A DNA stretch of 55,800 bases from contig RFOD01000010.1 in NCBI GenBank assembly GCA_009926865.1, positions 1 to 55,800 of the forward strand. Reading direction: 5' to 3'. How positions within the stretch are numbered: the stretch's first letter is position 1; each line of letters opens with the position of its first letter. The translations under genes and the position numbers were made by a program. The notes under the pieces are model-generated. The model saw nothing but the letters and a program-made list of their open reading frames with translations. It did not search any database and had not been told where the DNA came from. This DNA is from Gammaproteobacteria bacterium. Its GTDB lineage: Bacteria; Pseudomonadota; Gammaproteobacteria; Steroidobacterales; Steroidobacteraceae. Shown piece by piece: positions 15,931-23,740 of this stretch.

Positions 15931-16749
15931 ATGAGTTCTGCTGCATTACCCGTTCCGCAAGGGATTAAAACGGTCGGTACCGTCACGGTGGCGGAGCCCG
16001 TCTTTTCGTGTCGTGATGTCAACGTGTACTACGGCGATAAGCACGCGATTAAAGGCGTGAATATCGATATCGCACGTAAGCAAGTGCTCGCGATGATCGG
16101 GCCTTCAGGGTGTGGTAAGTCCACATTTTTACGCTGTCTCAATCGGATGAACGACACGATTTTAGGGGCGCGAGTCGAGGGTCAGATCGCACTCGAAGGT
16201 CAGGATATTCACGAGAAGCGACAAGATGTCGTGCAGTTGCGGGCTCGGGTTGGCATGGTGTTCCAAAAGCCGAATCCATTCCCCAAGTCTATCTATGAAA
16301 ATGTCGCCTACGGGCCGCGCATTCATGGTTTGGCCGCCGATCGCGGTGAACTCGACGATATCGTCAATTCGAGTTTGCGTCGTGCAGGTCTTTGGGAAGA
16401 GGTCAAAGATCGTCTCAATCAGCCTGGGACCAGTCTCTCGGGGGGTCAGCAGCAAAGACTGTGTATTGCCCGCACGATTGCGGTCAACCCTGAGGTGATC
16501 TTGATGGACGAGCCCTGTTCGGCGCTCGATCCCATTGCGACCGCACGTATCGAAGATTTAATCGATGAGCTGCGCGAGAGCTATGCGATTTGTATCGTCA
16601 CGCACTCGATGCAGCAGGCGGCACGTGTCTCGCAGCGCACCGCGTATTTCCATTTGGGCGATTTGGTGGAAGTCGGTGAGACCGATAAGATCTTCACGAA
16701 CCCCCGCGCCAAGCTCACCGAAGATTACATCACTGGGCGATTTGGTTAA
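15931..16749 (+). CDS. pstB: phosphate ABC transporter ATP-binding protein PstB
   Basis: PstB is the ATPase that drives phosphate import through PstCA. Walker A is GPSGCGKST (57-65), the Q loop is in [16 protein letters not shown], the ABC signature is LSGGQQQR, Walker B is [13 protein letters not shown], and the switch histidine is in [17 protein letters not shown] and [10 protein letters not shown] are PstB hallmarks. The 272-residue length is a little above the 257 of Escherichia coli because of an N-terminal extension. ATG 15931 is preferred over GTG 15925, which directly follows the pstA stop. It is the last gene of the operon; no phoU follows because phoU is with phoBR. Confidence 0.97.
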   Translation: MSSAALPVPQGIKTVGTVTVAEPVFSCRDVNVYYGDKHAIKGVNIDIARKQVLAMIGPSGCGKSTFLRCLNRMNDTILGARVEGQIALEGQDIHEKRQDVVQLRARVGMVFQKPNPFPKSIYENVAYGPRIHGLAADRGELDDIVNSSLRRAGLWEEVKDRLNQPGTSLSGGQQQRLCIARTIAVNPEVILMDEPCSALDPIATARIEDLIDELRESYAICIVTHSMQQAARVSQRTAYFHLGDLVEVGETDKIFTNPRAKLTEDYITGRFG

Positions 16750-16758
16750 GTCGGTCGC

Positions 16759-17646
16759 TTAGCGATGCGCAGATTCGCGTAACCATTGGGTCGCGACCCA
16801 CTTTTCTCCCTGACGCACCGGCATGCCGCCGTGTCGCGTCAAAGTAGTCGGGTCAGGGCGATCGTAGCTGAAAAAGAGGGCTGAGCCTTTGTGAGCGGCG
16901 ATCTCAATGCCCGCATCCGGAAAGTTCGTGCCGCCGCCATCTGCGGGCGTATTGAGGTACATCAAAAAAGTCGCGACCCGTTGTCCGCCGCGCGCGAGAA
17001 AGGGGGTAGCACCCGGCTGAGTGGGGTCAACGTAATCAAAATGCGGTTGGTATTCCTCGGCCACTCGATATCGCAGCACTTGTAGCGCTTCGCCGTTCTC
17101 ATAGGGCCAACGCAGGAGCGCGGCGATCCGTCGCTCAATCCGCTCGATGAGCGGTGTTTCGGCGCGCTGAAAATTCATCCCACTACTGGTGCGACCCTCG
17201 TCCCGACGAGTGCTGCCGCTTTGCATATCGATGACTTCAGAGGCCTCAATCCGTTGGCGTGCGAGCTCAATGAGTTGATCACATTCGTGAGGGCTTAAAA
17301 AATGTCTAAATACGACGATCCGCGGCCGGGTGAGAGCGAGCTGTACTTCGATGCGTTGGTCTTTGAGGTCGAGTTCTGGGCGCTCCAAGATCGCAGGCCA
17401 TTCGCGATCGAGCGGATCAGGGACCTTCGTGAGCGTAGGCGTGATCTTTGAAGACTTGAGTTCTGTGAGTCGTGCCTGCAGCAGGGTGGTCAAAGCCGAT
17501 ACCGCGGTGTCTTCATCAAAGCCGTGAGCGATCAACTCATCCAGCAGCGTATCCGGCGATTCGCCTGCGCTAATACGCGCAATCAGTTGCTCGCGTAGCG
17601 GCTCGTCAAAGATAAGGGATTGCGAGGATGGGGTCGCAGCAGTCAT
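16759..17646 (-). CDS. 2-oxoglutarate/Fe(II)-dependent oxygenase, prolyl 4-hydroxylase type
   Basis: This cytosolic P4Hc-fold oxygenase has 295 residues. The iron site is the HxD pair in YQPHFDYVD and a distal histidine in TRHGGMPVRQGEKWVATQW, where K is the expected 2-oxoglutarate-binding residue. GTNFPDAG and GSALFFSYD are further family landmarks. The first 95 residues are a helical extension of unknown role. Bacterial relatives hydroxylate proline in proteins such as EF-Tu or in small peptides, but no substrate can be read here. It is convergent with pstB (9 bases apart) and divergent from the Pho-controlled lipoprotein gene. Confidence 0.9.
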   Translation of the reverse strand: MTAATPSSQSLIFDEPLREQLIARISAGESPDTLLDELIAHGFDEDTAVSALTTLLQARLTELKSSKITPTLTKVPDPLDREWPAILERPELDLKDQRIEVQLALTRPRIVVFRHFLSPHECDQLIELARQRIEASEVIDMQSGSTRRDEGRTSSGMNFQRAETPLIERIERRIAALLRWPYENGEALQVLRYRVAEEYQPHFDYVDPTQPGATPFLARGGQRVATFLMYLNTPADGGGTNFPDAGIEIAAHKGSALFFSYDRPDPTTLTRHGGMPVRQGEKWVATQWLRESAHR

Positions 17647-17673
17647 GATCGTTCAAGCATAGAGCCCGTACGC

Positions 17674-17721
17674 GACACTGTCCAAGACACTGTCCCGTTG
17701 TCCAAGGCGTCGTCCAAGGCG
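17674..17721. repeat. four consecutive degenerate 12-bp repeats
   Basis: The stretch reads as four adjoining 12-mers: GACACTGTCCAA, GACACTGTCCCG, TTGTCCAAGGCG and TCGTCCAAGGCG. Units 1-2 and 3-4 are near-identical pairs, and all share GTCC. It lies in the divergent region between the oxygenase gene and the lipoprotein promoter, 37 bp before the first Pho unit. The remaining intergenic DNA shows nothing else I recognise. Confidence 0.8.
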
Positions 17722-17757
17722 CCACCGGTGAATGGCCTCGCAGTCGCCTTCGCCACA

Positions 17758-17802
17758 TTGTCATCTTCCGGTCATCGCGCTGTCACATGTGCGCTCTATA
17801 AC
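17758..17802 (+). promoter_or_regulatory. strong Pho-box promoter (three phased units plus -10) of the lipoprotein/TonB receptor pair
   Basis: TTGTCAT (17758-17764), CGGTCAT (17769-17775) and CTGTCAC (17780-17786) are phased at exactly 11 bp. TATAAC (17797-17802), five of six matches to the -10 consensus, follows 10 bp after the last unit. This is the best Pho promoter of the window. Transcription should start near 17809, leaving a leader of about 100 bases. Confidence 0.85.
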
Positions 17803-17909
17803 AGTGACCGTTGGTACGGCTCATCGACGGAAGGACCGCGGGTCTTCTGTCGAGCCTTCACATGACACCCACGCTCGGCGGCGCAAAGGCCCCAACGGAG
17901 TTCTTGACC

Positions 17910-19472
17910 ATGAACAGTGTTTCTAAGCATCGTAATCTTTTGTTTCTCGCCGCCTCTGTGGCGGTGCTCAGCGCGTGTGGCGCTGAAGAGATCGTTTCCC
18001 CGGGTACCGGCGGAGACATCAACATCACCAACAACACCCCGGCTCCGCCGCCACCTCCGCCGCCGCCGGCCGGCCCGACGTTGGTGACGCCTGCGGGTGG
18101 ATGTCCGACCATCGATAACCTGGTGGGCTTGCGTGACGCGGGTACCGTGACCGGTCCAACAGGTGAATACCGCAACTGTGAGTTGCCCTCACGCTTCACC
18201 AAGAGCAGTCGCCTGCCGAAAATCGATGGCCTCGTCTACTCGCTCGGCGGTCGCGTCGATGTGGGTGAGGACTTGGGTCCCTCGGGTGGTTCCGGCGTGA
18301 CCCTCACGATTGATCCGGGTGTGGTGGTCTTTGGGGCGACCGGTGTGTCGTGGCTGGCCGTCAATCGTGGCAACAAGATCAATGCGACTGGGACGGCGAC
18401 GGCCCCCATTATCTTCACGAGCCGTGACAACGTACTGGGCCTCGCGAGCGATGAGTCGCAGGGTCAGTGGGGCGGCATCGTACTACTTGGTCGCGCACCC
18501 TTGACCGATTGCGTGGTACCCAATGCGGCGCCGGGTAGCGCCGATTGCTTCCGTGATACCGAAGGTGCGGCTGAGCCTGCGTACGGCGGTGGCGCCACGG
18601 CCAATGACAACAGCGGCACGATGAAGTACGTGCAGATCCGATACTCAGGCTACGTGCTCTCGGGTAACAACGAGCTGCAGGCTTTGACCACGGTCGGCGT
18701 CGGTAGCGGCACGACACTTGAATATATCCAGTCGCATAACAGCTCGGATGACGGTGTCGAATTCTTTGGTGGTACGCAAAATGTCAAGTACATGGTAGTC
18801 ACCGGGGCTGACGATGATACGGTCGATTTGGATACGGGCTATCGCGGATTGATTCAATATTTGATCGGTGTTCAGAAGACGGCGGGTAACCCAGACTCCA
18901 TGATCGAGCTCGACTCCACCAATAGCAACGAAAACCAGACACCGCGTACTTATATGCGGATCGCGAACTTCACCATGGTGCACAAAAACGCCGCAGCGGG
19001 TAACAGCTCTGCCTGGCGTTATCGCGGTGGTGCGGACGTGTCGCTCGTCAACGGTGTGCTGACGACACCGATCTCCTGCCTGCGTCTAGATGGCGCGAAC
19101 ATGATCACGACGGATGAGGCCATCCAAAAAGTGGGCGCTCCGGAATTCCGCTCGGTCGCCATGCAATGCGGCACGCGGCCGTTCCGCGGCTCGAACGGGC
19201 TGACGGATGACCAGGTCGCTGCGACCTTCAATGTGGAGGGTCGTAACAACACGGCCACACTCACAGCGACCTTGAGCAACGTGTTCGTGAATGGTGCGAA
19301 TGAGGCGGCTGTCACGGCAACCGACCCGGCGACCGTCAACGAAGGCTTCGAGACCACTGATTATGTCGGTGCGGTCAAAGATGCCAACGACACCTGGTAC
19401 GCCGGCTGGACCTGTAACTCGGTCACGGCGAACTTTGGTTCGACGAGTAAGGCCTGCACGACCATCCCTTAA
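17910..19472 (+). CDS. Pho-regulated lipoprotein, large beta-rich surface protein of unknown function
   Basis: The protein has 520 residues. A lipoprotein signal ends in L20-S21-A22-C23, so C23 is the predicted lipid anchor; GA follows instead of D at +2, which favours outer-membrane sorting. A tether with eight consecutive prolines (46-53) leads to a beta-rich, Asn/Asp/Gly-rich domain with irregular repeats (TLEYIQSHNSSDDGVEFFGG, VKYMVVTGADDDTVDLD) suggestive of a right-handed beta-helix. Eight further cysteines form four local pairs. ATG 17910 has CGGAG 9 bases upstream; the frame is open back to 17811 but that part is leader. Similar proteins are found next to TonB receptors, as here. A surface phosphate-ester-binding or hydrolytic role is a guess. 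Confidence 0.85.
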   Translation: MNSVSKHRNLLFLAASVAVLSACGAEEIVSPGTGGDINITNNTPAPPPPPPPPAGPTLVTPAGGCPTIDNLVGLRDAGTVTGPTGEYRNCELPSRFTKSSRLPKIDGLVYSLGGRVDVGEDLGPSGGSGVTLTIDPGVVVFGATGVSWLAVNRGNKINATGTATAPIIFTSRDNVLGLASDESQGQWGGIVLLGRAPLTDCVVPNAAPGSADCFRDTEGAAEPAYGGGATANDNSGTMKYVQIRYSGYVLSGNNELQALTTVGVGSGTTLEYIQSHNSSDDGVEFFGGTQNVKYMVVTGADDDTVDLDTGYRGLIQYLIGVQKTAGNPDSMIELDSTNSNENQTPRTYMRIANFTMVHKNAAAGNSSAWRYRGGADVSLVNGVLTTPISCLRLDGANMITTDEAIQKVGAPEFRSVAMQCGTRPFRGSNGLTDDQVAATFNVEGRNNTATLTATLSNVFVNGANEAAVTATDPATVNEGFETTDYVGAVKDANDTWYAGWTCNSVTANFGSTSKACTTIP

Positions 19473-19497
19473 ACGGATGGGGTTGAGCTGAAAAGGG

Positions 19498-19529
19498 TGG
19501 GTCGCGGCGGCATCTAACGCCGCGACCCA
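19498..19529 (+). terminator. intercistronic hairpin between lipoprotein and TonB receptor genes
   Basis: A perfect 12-bp stem (TGGGTCGCGGCG at 19498-19509 with its complement at 19518-19529) encloses an 8-base loop. No T-run follows, so a simple Rho-independent terminator is unlikely. It may set the expression ratio of the two genes by protecting the upstream message from 3' decay. Confidence 0.6.
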
Positions 19530-19562
19530 TCGTGCAGAAGACTGCTGAGAACGAGGACGACC

Positions 19563-22253
19563 ATGGATCACCTGCTTGCCGGCTCCAAGACTTTTTGGTT
19601 GAGCGTTGCATTGACGCTCCCAGCTGTTGCGGTGGCCCAAAATGCGGCCCCCGAAAACCCACCCACTGCGACGCCCGAAGCGGCAACGCCTGAAACGGCA
19701 GGTGACACCCCGGACGAATCGGTCGTTGATGTCGTCGACATCGATATCGCCGGCGAAATCGTCGTGGTGGGTCGTCGTGATCGAAATATTCAGCAGGCGA
19801 CGACCCAAGTCATCTCGGTGCTCTCGGCCGCTGACATCGCGCGAACGGGCGATGGCGATGTCGCTGGAGCCTTAAGCCGCGTCACGGGCTTGAGCTTGGG
19901 TAACAACGGCTTTGTGTACGTTCGGGGTCTCGGCGATCGATACTCGCAAGCGTTTCTCAATGGGTCGCCCTTACCGAGTCCGGAGCCGCTGCGCCGCGCA
20001 GTGCCGCTTGATATTTTTCCGACCGATATCATCGCGTCTTCATTGGTTCAAAAAAGCTACTCGGCCAACTTGCCGGGTGAATTTGGCGGCGGCCTGATTA
20101 ATCTGACGACGCTCGCCGTTCCAGAGGAACCCTTTCTCAATCTGAGTTTTAGCGTGAGCGGTGATAGCGAGACCACGCAACAGCTCGGTTACGATCATTT
20201 TGGTAGCAAGTACGATGCGACCGGCGTGGAAAGCGGGGTGCGCGACATGCCACCCGCGCTACGCACGTTCATCGCAACAGGCGAGCGCTTGAGCGCCGGT
20301 GGCGTCAATAGCGGCAATATCGTGCGTCAGTTGATGAACACCCGCGTCGGTCTCGTCCAGCGCATCGATGAAATGCCCGCCAACATGTCAGCGAGTGTCA
20401 CCGGCGGTACATCGCGTCTATTAGGTGACGGCGAGGTCGGTTTTGTCGCGACTGCAGGGTACAGCTATGGCTGGCGCACGCGCGATATCTTAGAGCAGAC
20501 CCCCGCGTCCCTCGATTTATCGACCGTCGACAAAGATTACCGCAAAGTCGCGAGTGAAAATCGCATCGTCGTGAACGGTCTTTTTGGGCTCGGCTACCAA
20601 GACGACGAGGGTAATAAGTTTCGTTGGACGAACCTTATCGTGCGCGATACGGTCAAGCGAACGAGTCTCGCTGAAGGTAAGCAGAACAACCAACGCCCCA
20701 CCTTTGACTTTTTGGAGCAGGAAACGGGCTGGTATGAGCGTCAGGTCGTCTCCACGCAGCTCAGTATGGGCCTGAACTTTGAGCCTCTCAAAGTCGATGC
20801 CCGCTTAGCGTTCGCAAATTCAACCCGTAACGCGCCCTTTGAGCTCGGTATCGGTTACTCGCGGTCCAATATCGATGAGAGTCCGTATGGGGCCTACTAT
20901 CTCAACCGTTTGGATAATGGTCAGACGGGCTATGCCAAGGTCGCCTTCGCGGACTTGAGCGAGGATCTGCTGTCATTTGGTCTCGACTTTACTTACGAAT
21001 TTGCTCCAGGTGTCGTGGGCTCCGCCGGCTTTGAGTACGGTAAGACGGATCGTGACTCGACTCGTCGCGAGTTTTTGATTCTCGCGCCCTCAACCTTACC
21101 GACAGGCGTGGGCTTGTTGCGCCCCGACTTATTACTCGGTGGCGCAGCAGTCGAATATTTTGATATCGGTATGGTGGAATCTACCGAGACCGATCCCGCG
21201 TTCACAGCCTCGCTTGAGACGACCGCTGCCTATGCGCAGATTCAAGCAGAGCTCGCCGAAGGCTTGGAGCTGAGTGTTGGAGCGCGCTTTGAAGACGGTA
21301 CGCAAGAGGTCGCGCCTTTGCAGGTTTTTAAGACCCCAAGCGCATCGACTGCTGGGACCGCGCTCAATAACGACTACGTGTTGCCTGCGCTGACGTTGAC
21401 CTACAAGTTTGCCGATAACATGCAGATTCGATTGAACGGATCGCAAACCATTGCCCGTCCGCAGTTTCGTGAACTGATGTTCCAGTCGTACTACGACCCC
21501 GAGACAAATCGCGCGTATCGCGGCAATCCTTTATTGGTGGATAGCGAGTTTACGAATGCCGAGCTGCGCTATGAGTGGTACTTTGCGCCGGAGCAGCGTT
21601 TATCTCTCGCCGCGTTCTACAAGGATATCGATAAGCCGATCGAATCCTTTACGAGCTTTAGCGATAACACGCCCATCACGAGTTACGCGAATGCGCCAAA
21701 GGCGAACCTCACTGGTTTTGAGTTAGAACTGCAGAAATATTTTGACTTAGACCTTGCCTTCGAGAGTCCCTTCTTTGCCTCCCGCCGTGGAGTCGTCATC
21801 GCCAACTACACCTGGTCGGATTCAAAGATCGAGGTGGGCGATGGCGATACCACGGAATTTTTTGGGATTACGGCGCAGCCTGCGAGCAATTTCTTTAACG
21901 ATGGCTCGCCCTTGACGGGTCAATCGAACCACCTAGTGAATGTGCAGTTTGGTCTTGAGGATCGGGATTCGCTCTCGCAGCAAACGTTACTGATCTCGTA
22001 CGCGAGCGATCGAGCCTTTAGTCGCGGTGCGGCAGGACTACCCGATGTGGTGGAGTCACCCGGGATCATGGTGGACTTTGTGGTGCGCCAAGGCGTGCGC
22101 TGGTTCGGCCAGGATCTGGAGCTGAAGTTCGAAGCGCGTAATCTGCTCGAGACGAAGTACGAGGAGTTCCAGGAGCGGGCCGGTAACAAAGTGTTCTTCA
22201 ACCGCTACGACAGCGGGGTGAGGCTCTCTGCATCGGTGTCTGCGAAGTTCTAA
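19563..22253 (+). CDS. TonB-dependent outer-membrane receptor, Pho-regulated by context
   Basis: The 896-residue protein has a signal peptide ending AVAVAQ (about residue 26), an Ala/Pro/Thr-rich spacer, a probable TonB box at GEIVVVG (64-70), a plug domain (about 75-190: VISVLSAADIARTGDGDV, VYVRGLGDRYSQAFLNG, LPGEFGGGLINL), and a 22-strand-type barrel ending RLSASVSAKF with terminal Phe. No cysteines are seen. The plug wording GLGDRYSQAFLNGSPLPSPEP marks a subgroup often paired with a beta-helix-like protein gene. It follows the lipoprotein by 90 bp and should share its Pho promoter. Cargo is unknown; a phosphorus-containing molecule is the simplest inference. Confidence 0.9.
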   Translation: MDHLLAGSKTFWLSVALTLPAVAVAQNAAPENPPTATPEAATPETAGDTPDESVVDVVDIDIAGEIVVVGRRDRNIQQATTQVISVLSAADIARTGDGDVAGALSRVTGLSLGNNGFVYVRGLGDRYSQAFLNGSPLPSPEPLRRAVPLDIFPTDIIASSLVQKSYSANLPGEFGGGLINLTTLAVPEEPFLNLSFSVSGDSETTQQLGYDHFGSKYDATGVESGVRDMPPALRTFIATGERLSAGGVNSGNIVRQLMNTRVGLVQRIDEMPANMSASVTGGTSRLLGDGEVGFVATAGYSYGWRTRDILEQTPASLDLSTVDKDYRKVASENRIVVNGLFGLGYQDDEGNKFRWTNLIVRDTVKRTSLAEGKQNNQRPTFDFLEQETGWYERQVVSTQLSMGLNFEPLKVDARLAFANSTRNAPFELGIGYSRSNIDESPYGAYYLNRLDNGQTGYAKVAFADLSEDLLSFGLDFTYEFAPGVVGSAGFEYGKTDRDSTRREFLILAPSTLPTGVGLLRPDLLLGGAAVEYFDIGMVESTETDPAFTASLETTAAYAQIQAELAEGLELSVGARFEDGTQEVAPLQVFKTPSASTAGTALNNDYVLPALTLTYKFADNMQIRLNGSQTIARPQFRELMFQSYYDPETNRAYRGNPLLVDSEFTNAELRYEWYFAPEQRLSLAAFYKDIDKPIESFTSFSDNTPITSYANAPKANLTGFELELQKYFDLDLAFESPFFASRRGVVIANYTWSDSKIEVGDGDTTEFFGITAQPASNFFNDGSPLTGQSNHLVNVQFGLEDRDSLSQQTLLISYASDRAFSRGAAGLPDVVESPGIMVDFVVRQGVRWFGQDLELKFEARNLLETKYEEFQERAGNKVFFNRYDSGVRLSASVSAKF

Positions 22254-22313
22254 CCCGCGAGTTCGGTCCGGCGTCAAACAAACTACGCGAGCGGCCCGCC
22301 GCATATCACTCAT

Positions 22314-22343
22314 GGCCACGCCTAGATCATGCTAGGCGTGGCC
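22314..22343. terminator. 12-bp inverted repeat after the TonB receptor gene
   Basis: GGCCACGCCTAG (22314-22325) and its exact complement (22332-22343) flank the 6-base spacer ATCATG. It lies 60 bp past the receptor stop and 37 bp before arsC. Only GTATCATATT follows, without a T-run, so it is either an imperfect terminator or a protein-binding palindrome for arsC. Confidence 0.5.
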
Positions 22344-22379
22344 GTATCATATTGGGGACTCAAAGCTCGGTGACCTCTG

Positions 22380-22883
22380 ATGATCCACATCCTCGTTTTG
22401 TGTACCCACAATTCCGCCCGTAGCATCCTCGCCGAGGGCATGCTCAATCATTGGGCGAAGCAACTGGGCAAAGATGTTCGGGCGTATAGCGCCGGCAATA
22501 TGCCAAGCGGACGAGTCAATCCTCTCGCCCTTGCTGTTCTACAGGACGCCGGTGTCGATACCTCAGGGCTCAGAAGTAAGAGCTGGGATGAGTTCGCGGC
22601 AAGCGACTCACCGGCGCTTTCGATTGTCATGACGGTCTGTGATAACGCAGCCGCGGAAGCGTGCCCCCTATTCACGGGACAAGCGGGCGATCCCCCGGTC
22701 AAAGTTCACTGGGGATATCCGGATCCGTCGAGCGCAGACGGCGATGATGACGCGAAGCGTCGCGCATTCGAATTGACTCGACAGGCGATCGGTTATCGGA
22801 TGCTACAGCTTCTGCAGTTACCACTCGCCTCCATGGGGCGTTCGGAGCTCGCCACCGCGTTACAAAACATCGGTCGATCGTGA
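22380..22883 (+). CDS. arsC: arsenate reductase, low-molecular-weight phosphatase fold (ArsC, thioredoxin/glutaredoxin type)
   Basis: The 167-residue cytosolic protein opens with the phosphatase loop C-x5-R (LCTHNSARS), used here as the arsenate-binding and nucleophile site. Further cysteines in MTVCDNAAAEACPLF are candidates for the redox relay, and WGYPDPS carries the acid region. These are features of ArsC rather than of protein tyrosine phosphatases, which have DPY later and lack the relay. Arsenate enters through phosphate transporters, so placement beside the Pst/Pho island makes sense as protection when uptake is induced. No ArsR, ArsB or Acr3 gene is adjacent. No convincing Pho box precedes it. 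Confidence 0.88.
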   Translation: MIHILVLCTHNSARSILAEGMLNHWAKQLGKDVRAYSAGNMPSGRVNPLALAVLQDAGVDTSGLRSKSWDEFAASDSPALSIVMTVCDNAAAEACPLFTGQAGDPPVKVHWGYPDPSSADGDDDAKRRAFELTRQAIGYRMLQLLQLPLASMGRSELATALQNIGRS

Positions 22884-22898
22884 ATATCGCCCGCTAGA

Positions 22899-23735
22899 CT
22901 AATCCGTTGAACGCAAGAGCTCATTAATTGAGGTCTTGGCGCGGGTTTGTGCATCGACCTTTTTCACGATGATGGCAGCGTAAAGCGCATGCGAGCCATC
23001 TTTGGAAGGAAGTGTTCCTGGGACGACCACCGAGCCGGCAGGGACGCGGCCGCGTAGGATTTCGCCGGTTTCACGATCAAAGATTCGGGTGCTTTGACCG
23101 ATAAAGACACCCATCGAAATGACAGAGCCTTCTTCGACGATCACGCCTTCGACGATTTCGGAGCGGGCGCCGATGAAGCAGTTATCCTCGATGATGGTGG
23201 GCGAGGCTTGTAGCGGTTCCAATACGCCGCCGATGCCGACGCCACCGGAAAGATGGACATTCTTACCAATTTGAGCGCAGGAGCCGACGGTCGCCCAGGT
23301 GTCGACCATGGTGCCCGCATCGACGTAGGCGCCGATATTGACGTAAGACGGCATCAGCACCACGTCGGGACCGATGAAGCTACCTTTGCGCACCAGAGCG
23401 TGCGGCACCACGCGGCTGCCACTCTCGCGTAGCGCCGTATCATCCCACGCAGAGTACTTTAGCGGGACTTTGTCAAAGAAACGGGTGTAGCTGCCCTCGA
23501 TAACGCGATTATCGTACGCACGAAAATAGAGTAGGACCGCTTTTTTGAGCCACTCGTTGACCTGCCAGCCCGATGCCGTCTTCGAGGCCACACGAGCTGC
23601 GCCCGAATCAAGAAGATCCATGACCTCATCGAGGGCGACTTTAAGCTCGCGCGAGATACTTTGCGGCGTGATCTCGGCACGATGCTCGAAAGCATTTTCG
23701 ACCAGTGTCTGCAAATCTGCGTAGGGGTGGGTCAT
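22899..23735 (-). CDS. dapD: 2,3,4,5-tetrahydropyridine-2,6-dicarboxylate N-succinyltransferase
   Basis: DapD uses succinyl-CoA to acylate tetrahydrodipicolinate in diaminopimelate and lysine synthesis. The 278-residue protein has the helical N-terminus and then a left-handed beta-helix of hexapeptide repeats ([46 protein letters not shown] in part), with the hallmark [16 protein letters not shown] 23735 has AAGGA 8 bases upstream; the ATG at 23744, overlapping the dapC stop, has that element touching it and is less likely. It is the last gene of the map-glnD-dapC-dapD operon. Confidence 0.96.
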   Translation of the reverse strand: MTHPYADLQTLVENAFEHRAEITPQSISRELKVALDEVMDLLDSGAARVASKTASGWQVNEWLKKAVLLYFRAYDNRVIEGSYTRFFDKVPLKYSAWDDTALRESGSRVVPHALVRKGSFIGPDVVLMPSYVNIGAYVDAGTMVDTWATVGSCAQIGKNVHLSGGVGIGGVLEPLQASPTIIEDNCFIGARSEIVEGVIVEEGSVISMGVFIGQSTRIFDRETGEILRGRVPAGSVVVPGTLPSKDGSHALYAAIIVKKVDAQTRAKTSINELLRSTD

Positions 23736-23740
23736 GACTC

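Noticed and set aside
17811-17909. 99-base upstream extension of the lipoprotein frame
   Set aside because: It begins a few bases after the predicted transcription start and would place the lipoprotein signal inside the protein; ATG 17910 gives a clean signal peptide.
19086-19808. 240-codon antisense frame over the lipoprotein/receptor junction
   Set aside because: It overlaps two well-supported genes and the intercistronic hairpin; its His/Arg-rich composition is typical of an antisense shadow.
22254-22379. Pho box for arsC
   Set aside because: GTCA-like words occur but are not phased at 11 bp; only the palindrome stands out.
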